From Chryseobacterium gleum (GTDB taxonomy: Bacteria; Bacteroidota; Bacteroidia; Flavobacteriales; Weeksellaceae), in assembly GCF_900636535.1 (NCBI RefSeq), contig NZ_LR134289.1, positions 2,852,001 to 2,916,000 of the forward strand: 64,000 bases of DNA, written 5' to 3'. Below, piece after piece: positions 8,155 to 17,372 of the stretch (its first letter is position 1; each line of letters opens with the position of its first letter). The translations under genes and the position numbers were made by a program. The notes below the pieces were generated by a model. The model did no database searches and had not been told where the DNA came from. It saw nothing but the letters and a program-made list of their open reading frames with translations.

Positions 8155-9057
8155 CTAGTTCAGGGTTTTATATTCACTCGGAGAAATACCAACTTTGGTT
8201 TTGAAAAGTCTCGTAAAATGCTGCGGATATTTAAACCCTAGATCATAGGAAATTTCACTGATTGTTTTTTCCTGATCCAGAATTTGTTCTTTAGCTACAT
8301 CAATAAGCTTATTGTGGATAAATTCCTGGGCGGAAATACCTAATTCTTTTTTAATCAGGTCACCGAAATAATTGGCAGACAGGTTCAGTTTTTCTGCAAA
8401 ATAATTGACCATGGGAAAACCAATATTTTTCGGGTCCTCGGATTTTAAGTAATCATCAACCAGATTTTCAAATTTCCCGATCACTCCCTGGTTGATATGA
8501 TCTCTGGTAATAAACTGACGGTCGTAAAAACGCATGCAGTAATTAAGGAACAGCTCAATGTTATTAACAATTAAAGATTTACTGTGTTTATCAATAGCCT
8601 GTTCCAGTTCCAGCTTAATATTTTTAAAGCAGTCCAGTACCACTTCCCTTTCTTTTTCTGAGAGGTGTAAGGCTTCATGCACATCATAAGAGAAGAAGGA
8701 ATAGTCTTTCATATTCTTCCCTAAGTTGGTTCCTTTTATTAAATCAGGATGAAAAATCAAAGCAAAGCCTGCAGGCTGAACAAATTTATCTTTGTTATAG
8801 ATTCCATAGGTTTGTCCTGGAGCAATGAAAACCAGTGTTCCTTCCTGATAGTCGTAGCTATGCTTTCCATACAGCATGTCTCCGCACATGACATCTTTCA
8901 GAAAAACGGTATAAAAGCCGAATTTTCTTTTATGCTGACAGATAAGATCGGATTTTGAAAAATCAATAATACTGACCAACGGATGAAGGGTTTCATGATT
9001 GGCCATTTTATTATATTCCGAGACACTATTATAGATTTCAACCTCCTGATTTTCCAT
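8155..9057 (-). CDS. AraC family transcriptional regulator
   Basis: A 300-residue regulator with an N-terminal cupin-like sensing half and a C-terminal AraC double helix-turn-helix (about residues 200-300: SANYFGDLIKKELGISAQEF, then ISEISYDLGFKYPQHFTRLFK and GISPSEY). It is divergent from the alcohol dehydrogenase gene across a 235-base gap, the usual layout of AraC activators that control an oxidoreductase. The ligand is unknown. Confidence 0.88.
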   Translation of the reverse strand: MENQEVEIYNSVSEYNKMANHETLHPLVSIIDFSKSDLICQHKRKFGFYTVFLKDVMCGDMLYGKHSYDYQEGTLVFIAPGQTYGIYNKDKFVQPAGFALIFHPDLIKGTNLGKNMKDYSFFSYDVHEALHLSEKEREVVLDCFKNIKLELEQAIDKHSKSLIVNNIELFLNYCMRFYDRQFITRDHINQGVIGKFENLVDDYLKSEDPKNIGFPMVNYFAEKLNLSANYFGDLIKKELGISAQEFIHNKLIDVAKEQILDQEKTISEISYDLGFKYPQHFTRLFKTKVGISPSEYKTLN

Positions 9058-9292
9058 GAAGTATATTTTTAATTCTATTCAAAATTACCACTTTCCTTTA
9101 TAACTGAAATAGTGCCTGTAAAATTGGTAAGTAATTCGGTAATCTGTATAAGTATGGTTTATTGAAAAGTTTCCACTTTTGTATCGTTATGGATTTCCAC
9201 TCCGAACGGCAGATAGACAACGGATTGTAAAGCAACAAGATCATAACGAATGAAAAACATTATAATTTATCCTAAATAAACTAAATATAAAA

Positions 9293-10348
9293 ATGAGTAC
9301 AATTACAGTAAAAGCTTATGGAGCAGAGTCTACCACAGCAGATCTGAAAGAAATGAATATTGAAAGAAGAGAAGTCACCGCAAAAGATGTAGAAATTGAA
9401 ATTCTATACTGCGGGGTATGCCACTCTGATCTTCATACTGCAAGAAACGACTGGGGCGGGTCTTTGTATCCTGTAGTTCCGGGTCATGAAATTGTGGGAA
9501 GAATTACAAAAGTAGGAAGCGAGGTTTCAAAATTTAAAGCAGGAGATCTTGCGGCTGTAGGATGCATGGTAGATTCATGTGGACATTGTGACAGCTGCAA
9601 ACACGATTTGGAACAATATTGCCAGAATGGATTTACAGGGACTTATAACGGAAAAGATAAACATCTAGGCGGCCATACTTTTGGAGGATATTCCCAAAAA
9701 GTAGTGGTTGACGAACATTTTGTTTTAAGTGTACCGGAAAATCTGGATCTGGCAGCAGTAGCACCTCTTCTATGCGCCGGAATTACCACGTGGTCACCGT
9801 TAAGACACTGGAACGCCGGCCCGGGTTCAAAAGTTGCAGTTGTAGGGTTAGGCGGTTTAGGACACATGGCTATTAAATTAGCAAAAGGATTGGGAGCGGA
9901 AGTTACTCTATTCTCAAGAACTCCGGGAAAAACAGATGATGCGAAACAGCTTGGAGCAGATCACGTAGTAATTTCTACCGATGATTCACAGATGGATGCT
10001 GTAAAGGGTAAATTTGATCTTATCATTGATACGGTACCTTATGAGCACGACATCAATCCTTATATGCAGACTCTTTCTCTGAACGGAACTCTGGTTCTTG
10101 TAGGATTCGTAGGTGAATTCCAGGAAACGCAGGTAAGTACGAGACCGATGATCTTCCAACGCCGTTCTGTTGCAGGATCTTTGATTGGAGGTATTGCAGA
10201 AACTCAGGAACTGTTGGATTTCTGTGGAAAACACAATATTGTTTCTGATATTGAACTGATTAAGATGCAGGATATTAACCAGGCCTATGAAAGAATGCTG
10301 AAAAGCGATGTAAAATACCGCTTCGTTATTGATATGCAGTCTTTATAA
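9293..10348 (+). CDS. Zinc-dependent NAD(P) alcohol dehydrogenase (YahK/cinnamyl type)
   Basis: A 351-residue medium-chain dehydrogenase that interconverts alcohols and aldehydes. Catalytic zinc ligands: C43 in CGVCHSD, H65-E66 in PGHE and a later Cys in LLCAGIT. Structural zinc: C96, C99, C102 and C110. The nucleotide-binding loop is GLGGLGHMAIKLAKGLGAEV. It is likely regulated by the divergent AraC gene. A 12-bp hairpin terminator follows. Confidence 0.92.
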   Translation: MSTITVKAYGAESTTADLKEMNIERREVTAKDVEIEILYCGVCHSDLHTARNDWGGSLYPVVPGHEIVGRITKVGSEVSKFKAGDLAAVGCMVDSCGHCDSCKHDLEQYCQNGFTGTYNGKDKHLGGHTFGGYSQKVVVDEHFVLSVPENLDLAAVAPLLCAGITTWSPLRHWNAGPGSKVAVVGLGGLGHMAIKLAKGLGAEVTLFSRTPGKTDDAKQLGADHVVISTDDSQMDAVKGKFDLIIDTVPYEHDINPYMQTLSLNGTLVLVGFVGEFQETQVSTRPMIFQRRSVAGSLIGGIAETQELLDFCGKHNIVSDIELIKMQDINQAYERMLKSDVKYRFVIDMQSL

Positions 10349-10370
10349 TCTTCTATAGAATATTAGCAGA

Positions 10371-10399
10371 AACAGGCGCTTCAGATTGAAGCGCCTGTT
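10371..10399. terminator. Bidirectional hairpin terminator
   Basis: AACAGGCGCTTC pairs perfectly with GAAGCGCCTGTT around AGATT and is followed by TTTATTTTTT on the plus strand. It separates the convergent alcohol dehydrogenase and HxlR genes. Confidence 0.88.
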
Positions 10400-10400
10400 T

Positions 10401-10829
10401 TTATTTTTTCAGATTCCGGCTAAAAGCATTCTGATCCTGATTGGTGATATATCTGTTTCCTTCAGCATATTTGTTATCATTCCTTTCCATATCCTGAAAA
10501 GCCCAGGCAGCCATCGCATCAATAACGGGAGCCAGTTCATTACCGGCTTCACTTAATTTATAAGTAACATGTGGAGGAATGACAGGCTTTGCCGTTCTGA
10601 CAATTAATCCATCTGCTTCAAGCTGCTTCAAGTGTTGAATCAGCATTTTCTCTGTTACGGCAGGAATTGCTTTTTTCAATTCGCTGTATCTCTTTTCTCC
10701 TGTGGAAAGATTAAACAGGATAATAGGTTTCCAAAATCCTCCGATTCTTTCCATAACATACATTACCGGACAATCCTGTACTGTCTTTTTATTCTCCTGA
10801 ATGGTTGAACTCTCTTTGATAGCTGTCAT
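10401..10829 (-). CDS. HxlR family winged-helix regulator
   Basis: A 142-residue HxlR/MarR-like DNA-binding protein. The family core is seen as CPVMYVMERIGGFWKPIILFNL (C near residue 20), then YSELKKAIPAVTEKMLIQHLKQLE and the wing. I take the ATG at 10829; longer readings through the divergent promoter lack family similarity. The Cys in DCPV is the position used for redox sensing in YodB/HypR-type members. It is divergent from the NmrA-like gene, which it probably represses. Confidence 0.88.
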   Translation of the reverse strand: MTAIKESSTIQENKKTVQDCPVMYVMERIGGFWKPIILFNLSTGEKRYSELKKAIPAVTEKMLIQHLKQLEADGLIVRTAKPVIPPHVTYKLSEAGNELAPVIDAMAAWAFQDMERNDNKYAEGNRYITNQDQNAFSRNLKK

Positions 10830-10836
10830 ATCTACA

Positions 10837-10871
10837 TACTTTAGGGTAAGTACTTGTATAAAAGTAAGTAC
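10837..10871. promoter_or_regulatory. Putative HxlR operators (two overlapping TACT-N8-AGTA dyads)
   Basis: TACT at 10837 with AGTA at 10849, and TACT at 10851 with AGTA at 10863, form two dyads in the divergent gap. The second covers the -33 region of the NmrA-like gene. The known YodB site is TACT-N7-AGTA, so these are similar but one base wider. Confidence 0.5.
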
Positions 10872-10884
10872 AAATATAACTTTG
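10854..10884 (+). promoter_or_regulatory. Promoter of the NmrA-like gene
   Basis: TTG (10854-10856), a 20-base spacer, then TAACTTTG (10877-10884). This fits the Bacteroidota promoter and overlaps the putative HxlR operators. Confidence 0.7.
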
Positions 10885-10911
10885 TTCCCAGAAATAAAAA
10901 AATATTTACAT

Positions 10912-11790
10912 ATGAAAATCGTAATCACAGGATCATTAGGAAATGTAGCTAAACCATTAGCCCAACAATTAATTGCCGAAGGGCATACTGTTACTGTTAT
11001 AAGCAGCAATGAGGACAGAAAACAGGATATTGAATCTTTGGGAGCAACCCCGGCCATAGGATCTATCACAGATGTTAACTTTTTAACTGAGACATTTGAA
11101 GGAGCTGATGCTGTTTTTGTAATGACACCTCCCGCGATCAGTCCGGATAAGATTGTGGAAAACACAACCAATGCAGGAAAAAATTATGCGGAAGCTTTGA
11201 AAAAAGCCCATGTAAAAAGAGCAGTAATGTTAAGCAGCGTAGGAGCAGAATCTCCCGTAGAAAATGGCCCTATCGCAGGTCTTCATAATATTGAGAAATT
11301 GTATAATGAAGTAGAAAATACCTCTTTTACTTTTTTAAGGGCAGGATATTTTTACAATAATTTTTTCAACGATATTCCATTAATTCAAAATGTAGGAATC
11401 ATTGGGGCAAATTATCCTGCAAGTGTTGAAATACCCATTGTACATCCCAATGATATTGCCAAAGCAGCTGCTGAAGAACTGGTAAAAGGAGGAAATACCA
11501 ACAATATCCGTTATATTGTGAGTGATGTAAGAACAGCCTCGGATTTTGCAAAGGTTCTGGGAACTTCAGTTGATAAACCTGAGCTTCCATGGGTAGAATT
11601 CTCTGATGAAGAGTCTTTAAACGGAATGCTTCAGGCCGGATTACCCGAAGATATGGCTAAACTGTATGTTGAAATGGGTAGAGGAATCAGAACAGGGGTT
11701 GTGCAAAAAGATTTTATTGATCACGGTTCTCCTGTGACAGGAAGTGTTAAATTGGAAGATTTTGCGAAGGAGTTTTCTTCCAGATTTTAA
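10912..11790 (+). CDS. NmrA-like NAD(P)-binding oxidoreductase
   Basis: A 292-residue atypical short-chain dehydrogenase fold protein. The N-terminal Rossmann segment is MKIVITGSLGNVAKPLAQQL, the expected TGxxGxxG-like position read as GSLGNV. Relatives are NAD(P)H:quinone reductase/azoreductase-like or redox sensors. The start is the ATG after the -7 element; upstream in-frame sequence belongs to the promoter. With its divergent HxlR regulator it forms a typical quinone/electrophile stress pair. Ends before the strong hairpin at 11819. Confidence 0.85.
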   Translation: MKIVITGSLGNVAKPLAQQLIAEGHTVTVISSNEDRKQDIESLGATPAIGSITDVNFLTETFEGADAVFVMTPPAISPDKIVENTTNAGKNYAEALKKAHVKRAVMLSSVGAESPVENGPIAGLHNIEKLYNEVENTSFTFLRAGYFYNNFFNDIPLIQNVGIIGANYPASVEIPIVHPNDIAKAAAEELVKGGNTNNIRYIVSDVRTASDFAKVLGTSVDKPELPWVEFSDEESLNGMLQAGLPEDMAKLYVEMGRGIRTGVVQKDFIDHGSPVTGSVKLEDFAKEFSSRF

Positions 11791-11818
11791 TTTCTTTTAT
11801 CTTGTAACAAGATAAATT

Positions 11819-11859
11819 AAACGAGTTTCGGCGCACCAAAGGTGCGCCGAAACTCGTTT
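11819..11859. terminator. Strong bidirectional hairpin terminator
   Basis: A perfect 19-bp stem: AAACGAGTTTCGGCGCACC, loop AAA, and its complement. It lies between the convergent NmrA-like and phosphodiesterase genes. Confidence 0.92.
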
Positions 11860-11883
11860 ACTATTATTTTTTAATCCTTAAGA

Positions 11884-13167
11884 TTATTTTTTCTCTTTCA
11901 GTGTTTCCTTTAAAACTTTAAGCTTGCCATCGATAGGCTGATCAATTTTCAGTCCTAAAATTTCTGCCACCAAAGGATAGACATTGATATTGGCAAACTC
12001 TCCGATAGTCAGGTTATTTTTAAATTCCGGTCCCCATGCAAAGAATGTGGCTTTCATTTCCGGAACAGTTTTAGGATTGTAACCATGTTTTCCAACCGAA
12101 GTTTTCTTGCCTTTTTCCAGAAAAATCTTAGGGGCTTTCGGGATCAGTAAAATCTGTCCGATTCTGTTGTATTGATCATCTCTGGCTGCAAAATGCAGAT
12201 ATCTTGGAAGTTTTTTATCAAGATATACTTCGTAATCACCTGTTTTACCGGCTTTCAGTTCTTTATACACCTTTTTTACCTCATCCGGATTTTTAACATA
12301 AACTCTTAGCAAAGTCTGAGAATTATAAAAATCGAATCTGTTTTTATCAAAAAGAACAGCCGGAATTTCAAGAGGTGCGCCACCGTCTACTTTGATCATC
12401 CCATGATCTGAAACGAAAACAAAATTGACATCTTTTAAGCCAAGGCCGTTTACTTTCTGAACAAGATCGCCAACAGCCTGATCTATCAGATGTACTGCAT
12501 TTTCAGTTTCTTTAGCATCAGGACCGTAATGATGTCCGCTCCCATCCACTTCAGGAAAATACAATGAAATAAAATGAGGTCTTTTATCTTCCGGTAATTT
12601 CAGCCAGTTTACCACCTTTTCAACTTTTTCAGAAGGTGTGAATTTCTCATGATATGGATAATAATAAGTAGGTCTCATTCCTCCTGCATCACTGGCAGAT
12701 CCTACCCACATTAAAGAGGCTGATACCATTCCCTGTTTTTCGGCAAGTCCCCAAAGCGGAGTTCCTCCATACCAGCTTCCGTCTTCAGCATTTTTTTTGT
12801 TACTCATCGCATATCCTTCTTTTCTCTTGTAATCGTAGAAAAAATTATCGATCAGACCATGATGAGATGGATAAAGTCCTGTAATTAAGCTCCAGTGGTT
12901 GGGAAATGTAATGCTTGGATAGCTTGGAATCATTGCTTCAGCCTTTACACCGCTATTGGCAAGCTTCAAAAGGTTTTCTGCATTGTACTTCCGGGCATAG
13001 TCATAACGGAACCCGTCAGTAGATATCATAATCACATAAGGCTTTGACTGTGCTTCGGTACTGTTTTGTCTTCCTGGGATGACAACCTGGGCTGTATCAA
13101 TATTTACCTGCTGTGCAAATGCCGTAAAAGAGATCAGCAAGAGTAAAAAATGGATTCCTCGCTTCAT
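11884..13167 (-). CDS. Exported nucleotide pyrophosphatase/phosphodiesterase (NPP/alkaline phosphatase superfamily)
   Basis: A 427-residue protein with a signal peptide ending near FAQQ. The NPP metal site and nucleophile are visible: D51 in STDGFRYDY and T87 in PSYPSITFPNH. Further metal ligands are in PEVDGSGHHYGPD, FVSDHGM and the C-terminal GKHGYNP. It should hydrolyse phosphodiester or pyrophosphate bonds of nucleotides or lipids in the periplasm or at the surface. It stands alone. Confidence 0.9.
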   Translation of the reverse strand: MKRGIHFLLLLISFTAFAQQVNIDTAQVVIPGRQNSTEAQSKPYVIMISTDGFRYDYARKYNAENLLKLANSGVKAEAMIPSYPSITFPNHWSLITGLYPSHHGLIDNFFYDYKRKEGYAMSNKKNAEDGSWYGGTPLWGLAEKQGMVSASLMWVGSASDAGGMRPTYYYPYHEKFTPSEKVEKVVNWLKLPEDKRPHFISLYFPEVDGSGHHYGPDAKETENAVHLIDQAVGDLVQKVNGLGLKDVNFVFVSDHGMIKVDGGAPLEIPAVLFDKNRFDFYNSQTLLRVYVKNPDEVKKVYKELKAGKTGDYEVYLDKKLPRYLHFAARDDQYNRIGQILLIPKAPKIFLEKGKKTSVGKHGYNPKTVPEMKATFFAWGPEFKNNLTIGEFANINVYPLVAEILGLKIDQPIDGKLKVLKETLKEKK

Positions 13168-13273
13168 TGTTTTAAATTTTCCGCAAAGTTACATTCTATA
13201 CTTCTGCCTGGAAAGTTTAAAAGATTAAAAGTATATTAAAACGGTTATTTTTTTGAATCAAAATTAAAGATCA

Positions 13274-14119
13274 CTAAATCGTTCTTTTCATTTCAAACTG
13301 TGAAAGCCAGTTGTTAAGTCCTAATTTTTCACTAAGGAATTTGCTGGTACTTTCCGAGGAATCATCCACATTATTTAAGGCTATGGTTTGTCCGCCATTT
13401 TTTTCTCTGATGGCATTAAAAAGCTTTGTGCCAATTCCACGGTTTCTGTAATTTTTATCTACTGCAAACTGGTATATTTTTTTAGCTGCCGCCCCATAAA
13501 CAATATATCCAACGAGCTGATCTCCATCATAAGCTCCCAAGGTAATATAGCTTTCCGGCATCGGGTCCAGCACGAAAACAGATCCCTGCCATGAAGGCTC
13601 GATGTCCCAGAAAGAGCGTAACAACTCCCATTGAAAGTCTTTCAAATCCTTAATAGAAACCTCAGCATTTTCTTTTGCCTGCTGAATACTTCCATTAAAA
13701 CAAAGTAATCTTCGCACAACCGAAAAACCCAGGTTTTCATAAGCTCTGATTGCCGGCTGATTTCCTTGAATAACCTCCAGCAATAATGTATTGGCATTTC
13801 TTTCTTTTAAAACAGGAATAATAAAATCATACATTTTTCTCACCAATCCCTTACCTCTGCTTTCCGGAATAACTCCCGTTCCGCCATTGTAAATAATCTT
13901 TTCACCATTTTCAACTTTTTCAGACTGAAGAATAAAACCAACGAGTTTGCCATCTTCAAATGCCCCTGCAGATAAACTCATATCTAATTTTTCTGCAGCA
14001 ATTTTTGAAATAAGTACCTCTTTCGTTAAATGAAAAGGAACAACGTAATCTGAAAATGAATAATTGAATACTGATAAAAGCTCATCTGTTGTGATATTGG
14101 CTAAGGTTTTAAATTCCAT
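13274..14119 (-). CDS. Tandem GNAT acetyltransferase
   Basis: A 281-residue protein with two GNAT-like halves. The first has the acetyl-CoA loop PESRGKGLVRKMYDF near 90 and NQPAIRAYENLGF near 125; the second has VDKNYRNRGIGTKLFNAI near 225 and ends NNWLSQFEMKRTI. Two-domain GNATs often keep only one active site. The substrate is unknown. It has no close neighbour on its strand. Confidence 0.82.
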   Translation of the reverse strand: MEFKTLANITTDELLSVFNYSFSDYVVPFHLTKEVLISKIAAEKLDMSLSAGAFEDGKLVGFILQSEKVENGEKIIYNGGTGVIPESRGKGLVRKMYDFIIPVLKERNANTLLLEVIQGNQPAIRAYENLGFSVVRRLLCFNGSIQQAKENAEVSIKDLKDFQWELLRSFWDIEPSWQGSVFVLDPMPESYITLGAYDGDQLVGYIVYGAAAKKIYQFAVDKNYRNRGIGTKLFNAIREKNGGQTIALNNVDDSSESTSKFLSEKLGLNNWLSQFEMKRTI

Positions 14120-14232
14120 TGTGCGTAAAAGTTATAAAGCTAAAAATTGCCTTTTTGTTAAGAATCCGGATATACACAAATATACGAATTTTAACGCAAT
14201 CGCCCTGACATCGGGACTTTAAGAAAAAAAAT

Positions 14233-14258
14233 GGTACCCCTGACAGATCAGAGGTACC
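14233..14258 (-). terminator. Terminator of the DUF5777-T9SS operon
   Basis: On the minus strand GGTACCTCTGA pairs with TCAGGGGTACC (one mismatch) and is followed by a run of eight T. It ends the operon that starts at 17314. Confidence 0.85.
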
Positions 14259-14296
14259 TTGTTTAAAAAATATTTAGGTGTGTTTTTTCTGAAAAA

Positions 14297-15043
14297 TTAT
14301 TCTTTAATCAGTTTTTCGTAAGATATGGTTCCATCTTTCAGCAGGATTTCAACATAATAACTTCCTGATTGTAAATCTGCAACACTGATGCTTTCGCCTT
14401 CAGGCTTTACTGATTTTACCTTTCTTCCCGTTGCTTCATAGATATCAACAGTCTTGATTTTATCAAAGTTTTTGAAACTTACTGTTGCTTTAGCAGGATT
14501 TGGGTAAAGATCTACCTTTTTGTTGTTAGCAGCAATTTCATTGGTCGACAAAGAAGCTGCAGTCATTGTTAATGTTGCATATCCTCTTCCTACATCGTGA
14601 TATCCTAATGAAGTACCTCCGCTTTTCCGGGAATAGAAGATATTAATAGTTCCTGCGGCATTAGCGATAGCGAAATCCCCTGATCCTCCTGAAAGACTTC
14701 TAGTTGCCACTACAGTTCTTGTAGATCCTGAAACAGTGTTGGAAGTTTCAGTCCAGTCCTGAACTGCATCAGCGGTAGGAGTTGTCATTCCGATAAATGT
14801 ATAATCTCTGTTAGCAGATGAGTTGTAAATAAACCCGTCTGATCCCGGAGCCATTCCCACAGTTCCAAAGCCGATTCCTAACATAGAGTTGCTGTCACCT
14901 GTTACTGTAATCGTTGCTCCGGTAGGAGTCGTATCTAATTTCACCGTCATGGAAGTTGCCGGTAAGTTTACCGTTCCTGACGAAAACTGCGCCAATGCAA
15001 AATTGGCAAGAAGTACGCTAAGCGCTAGTAGAGTTTTTTTCAT
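14297..15043 (-). CDS. T9SS type A sorting-domain cargo protein
   Basis: A 248-residue secreted protein with a signal peptide (cut near ALAQ). The last ~75 residues are a type A sorting domain (VDLYPNPAKATVSF..., VDIYEATGRKV, LQSGSYYVEI, KLIKE), so it is exported by the type IX system and anchored or released. The N-terminal ~150 residues are Thr/Ser/Gly-rich, with regions such as TGDSNSMLGIGFGTVGMAPGS; this resembles DOMON-like heme or redox-protein cargo, but the match is not certain. It is the last gene of the DUF5777 operon. Confidence 0.85.
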   Translation of the reverse strand: MKKTLLALSVLLANFALAQFSSGTVNLPATSMTVKLDTTPTGATITVTGDSNSMLGIGFGTVGMAPGSDGFIYNSSANRDYTFIGMTTPTADAVQDWTETSNTVSGSTRTVVATRSLSGGSGDFAIANAAGTINIFYSRKSGGTSLGYHDVGRGYATLTMTAASLSTNEIAANNKKVDLYPNPAKATVSFKNFDKIKTVDIYEATGRKVKSVKPEGESISVADLQSGSYYVEILLKDGTISYEKLIKE

Positions 15044-15044
15044 A

Positions 15045-15569
15045 TCAATTTTTTAAGAGATTAATTATTTCTTTGTTGTTGGTTTGCAATGCATATTCAA
15101 AAGGTGTCATTCCCATTGAATCTTTCTTGGTTTTATCTGCTTTATATTTCAACAGTTGTTCTATCAGCTCTTTATTTCCCGATTTTACAGCCCAGAATAA
15201 AGGGGTATATCCGGTAGCGTCTGCAATATTGGGATCTGCTTTTTTCTTAAGCAGATGTTCCACCAGATTTTTATTGTATCTGATGGCAAGTCCGGCCAAT
15301 GCAGTACCTTCACGACTTTTATAATTGACATCTTTTACATTGTCAATCAGAAAATCTGCAACGCTGACATTTCCCCTGTAACAAGCCAAAATAAGAGGTG
15401 AAAATCCGTTCTCGTTGATTTGATTGATCACATCCGGATTTTGTTTCATCAGTTCCTGTACTTCAGCAACGGTTCCGCTTCTGGCAATATCAAAGATTGA
15501 TTTTGCTTTTTCCTGGGCCGATAGGCATATCCCCAGAAAGAGTCCTAACACTAAGATTATATTTCTCAT
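15045..15569 (-). CDS. Exported ankyrin-repeat protein
   Basis: A 174-residue protein with a signal peptide (cut near CLSAQ) and about four ankyrin repeats (NGFSPLILACYRGNVSVADFL, REGTALAGLAIRYNKNLVEHL, TGYTPLFWAVKSGNKELIEQL, MGMTPFEYALQTNNKEII). It is a protein-binding module without a catalytic site. Its start overlaps the end of the YceI gene by four bases, so translation is probably coupled. In homologous clusters such proteins accompany catalase or cytochromes; its partner here is unknown. Confidence 0.88.
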   Translation of the reverse strand: MRNIILVLGLFLGICLSAQEKAKSIFDIARSGTVAEVQELMKQNPDVINQINENGFSPLILACYRGNVSVADFLIDNVKDVNYKSREGTALAGLAIRYNKNLVEHLLKKKADPNIADATGYTPLFWAVKSGNKELIEQLLKYKADKTKKDSMGMTPFEYALQTNNKEIINLLKN

Positions 15570-16111
15570 TGTTTTACCATTACATAGTTGTATTCGATGT
15601 TAACATTCTCAGCAACTTTTTTGGTAACCATTTTAGGAATAGTCACTTTATAGTCTGCAGGCTTTGCTATAAAACTGCCCTGCATATAGATCTTCCCGTC
15701 CTTTGAGTATAATGTGGCAGCAGAAGCAACAGCTTTGTCTACCCCATGAAAGTTTAAAGTTCCCTGAACGGTATATTTCTGAGGACTAGCTGTAAGCTTT
15801 GTCTTATCAAAGTTGACAATTTTTCCTTTGAAAGTTGTTTTCGGATATTTTGCAGATTCTGCATAGCTTTCATTGAAATGCTCTTCCATTAATTTGGTTT
15901 TAAAATGAAAGTTTTTAACGGTTGAGACTGATGCCATTTCACCATTATCTGCATTGAGGATCACAATATTATTATCATCCTGGGCAAAAATATCATCAAA
16001 CAAAGGAACCGAAGCTTCAAAAGTCACTTTCCCTGTTTTAGAACTGTATTTCTGTGCTGAAGCATAACCCGCGGAAAGCAGTAATACGCTTAATAATGCT
16101 AATTTTTTCAT
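15566..16111 (-). CDS. YceI-like exported protein
   Basis: A 181-residue protein with a signal peptide (ending SAGYASAQ) and the YceI lipocalin-like barrel that binds isoprenoid quinones or other lipids. Family features are F.....S..F.D..., KYPKTTFKGKI and VQGTLNFHGVDK. It stands 11 bases after the cytochrome gene and overlaps the ankyrin gene. A role in quinone or electron handling with the neighbouring cytochrome c is an inference. Confidence 0.88.
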   Translation of the reverse strand: MKKLALLSVLLLSAGYASAQKYSSKTGKVTFEASVPLFDDIFAQDDNNIVILNADNGEMASVSTVKNFHFKTKLMEEHFNESYAESAKYPKTTFKGKIVNFDKTKLTASPQKYTVQGTLNFHGVDKAVASAATLYSKDGKIYMQGSFIAKPADYKVTIPKMVTKKVAENVNIEYNYVMVKQ

Positions 16112-16122
16112 ATCAATTTTTT

Positions 16123-16470
16123 TTAATTTTCATTGAGTCCGTCAGCTTTCCATTTGATGAAAATATTGATCTGGGCTGCGGATAAAGATCCTCCCTGAGG
16201 CATTTTCCCGGGATCTCCGTTTGGCCTTTGGATACGATCCAGAATTCCGTCTATGTTGTTTTTTACCTGATCATAGGTAACCAATGGTTTAAAGCTTCCG
16301 GCAGAATGACAGCTGATGCAGTTGTTATCCACTATAGGTTTTACATCTGCTGTATATTTTACAGGTACTGTGATGGGAGTATTATCAGAAATTTCTTCAT
16401 AAGTTCTGCTGTCACAAGCCGTCAGTATGATTGCTGATGACAATATCAATAAGGATGTTAGCTTTTTCAT
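16123..16470 (-). CDS. Small lipoprotein cytochrome c
   Basis: A 115-residue lipoprotein: MKKLTSLLILSSAIILTAC, with lipid Cys at 19. The heme motif is C51-I-S-C54-H55 and M90 (GKMPQGG) is a likely axial ligand. The ATG at 16470 gives a proper lipoprotein signal; longer forms run into the DUF5777 gene. It lies one base from that gene's stop. It is probably an electron carrier anchored facing the periplasm. Confidence 0.88.
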   Translation of the reverse strand: MKKLTSLLILSSAIILTACDSRTYEEISDNTPITVPVKYTADVKPIVDNNCISCHSAGSFKPLVTYDQVKNNIDGILDRIQRPNGDPGKMPQGGSLSAAQINIFIKWKADGLNEN

Positions 16471-16471
16471 A

Positions 16472-17314
16472 TTAAAAAACTCTATAAAGATTAAACCCAA
16501 AGAAAATATGTCCCTTTCCCCATGCTCCGGTGGCATTGGTAAGATATCCGATATCAGAATTAATCTGGGAGTTTGTAAGTAAAAGCTGGAACACGTGTCC
16601 TCCGGTCTCTATGTCTACCCCTAGTGATAATGGGTTTTTATAAAAACTGTGGTCGTCAAAATTCACAAAGTATTCTGCATTCACAGAAACCCTTTTTGAA
16701 ACTTTATAGCGTCCTCCCAAACCTGCTAAAAACTGGTTTTTGTTTTCAATAGTAGGTTCGTAAAGGTTTTTATGAACAAAAGAAGGGGTAAGCTGTAAGG
16801 AAAGTTTATCATTGAATCTTCTTGAAATCAATGCCTGGGTAAGATAGGCAAGTCTGTCACTGAATTTAAGGTGTGGATATGTATCTTTATCCAGTTCAGT
16901 ATTGGCTGCCATTACATTGTATCCCACGATATCTACCGGGAAATTTTCATTTTGCCTTACCAGCCTGTATTTTACAGCACCTTCAAACGTTTTCATGTTT
17001 GTTTCTCTGGACAGGCTTACTGAAACGGCATCTGAAATACCGTAGATCACCCCCAATTTGGTTGAAGCGTGATCCAGACCGAAAAAGTCTTTAAATCCTG
17101 CACTTATATCTCCAAATCTATGGGCAACCACAATATACCATTCTTTTTTGGCTGCCAGTTTTGTAGATTGTCCTGTTACAATCTGCAGGGCCTTGAAAGC
17201 GGGTTGTGAAGTTTCTGTATTGGTTTTAACCGTGTCAATATCTTTCAGCAGATCTTCCTGTGCAAAGACAAGACCTGATGAAAGTACCGACAAAAATAAG
17301 AGAGTTTTTGTCAT
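16472..17314 (-). CDS. DUF5777 family predicted outer-membrane beta-barrel
   Basis: About 280 residues with a signal peptide (cut near VFAQE) and alternating beta-strands ending in a final aromatic strand (HIFFGFNLYRVF), as in outer-membrane barrels. It includes HRFGDISAGFKDFFGLDHAST near residue 65, characteristic of the DUF5777 family. The ATG at 17314 is chosen over the TTG six bases upstream. It is the first gene of the operon reading to 14297, with a Crp-type operator 60 bases upstream. Confidence 0.85.
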   Translation of the reverse strand: MTKTLLFLSVLSSGLVFAQEDLLKDIDTVKTNTETSQPAFKALQIVTGQSTKLAAKKEWYIVVAHRFGDISAGFKDFFGLDHASTKLGVIYGISDAVSVSLSRETNMKTFEGAVKYRLVRQNENFPVDIVGYNVMAANTELDKDTYPHLKFSDRLAYLTQALISRRFNDKLSLQLTPSFVHKNLYEPTIENKNQFLAGLGGRYKVSKRVSVNAEYFVNFDDHSFYKNPLSLGVDIETGGHVFQLLLTNSQINSDIGYLTNATGAWGKGHIFFGFNLYRVF

Positions 17315-17372
17315 ATACAATTTGAATTAAATTATGATATAACAAACTTATTGAGTTCCCAATTCAAAATCA

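Noticed and set aside
10401..11171. A 256-residue reading of the HxlR gene
   Set aside because: The added N-terminal part crosses the divergent promoter and lies antisense to the NmrA-like gene; the ATG at 10829 gives the family length.
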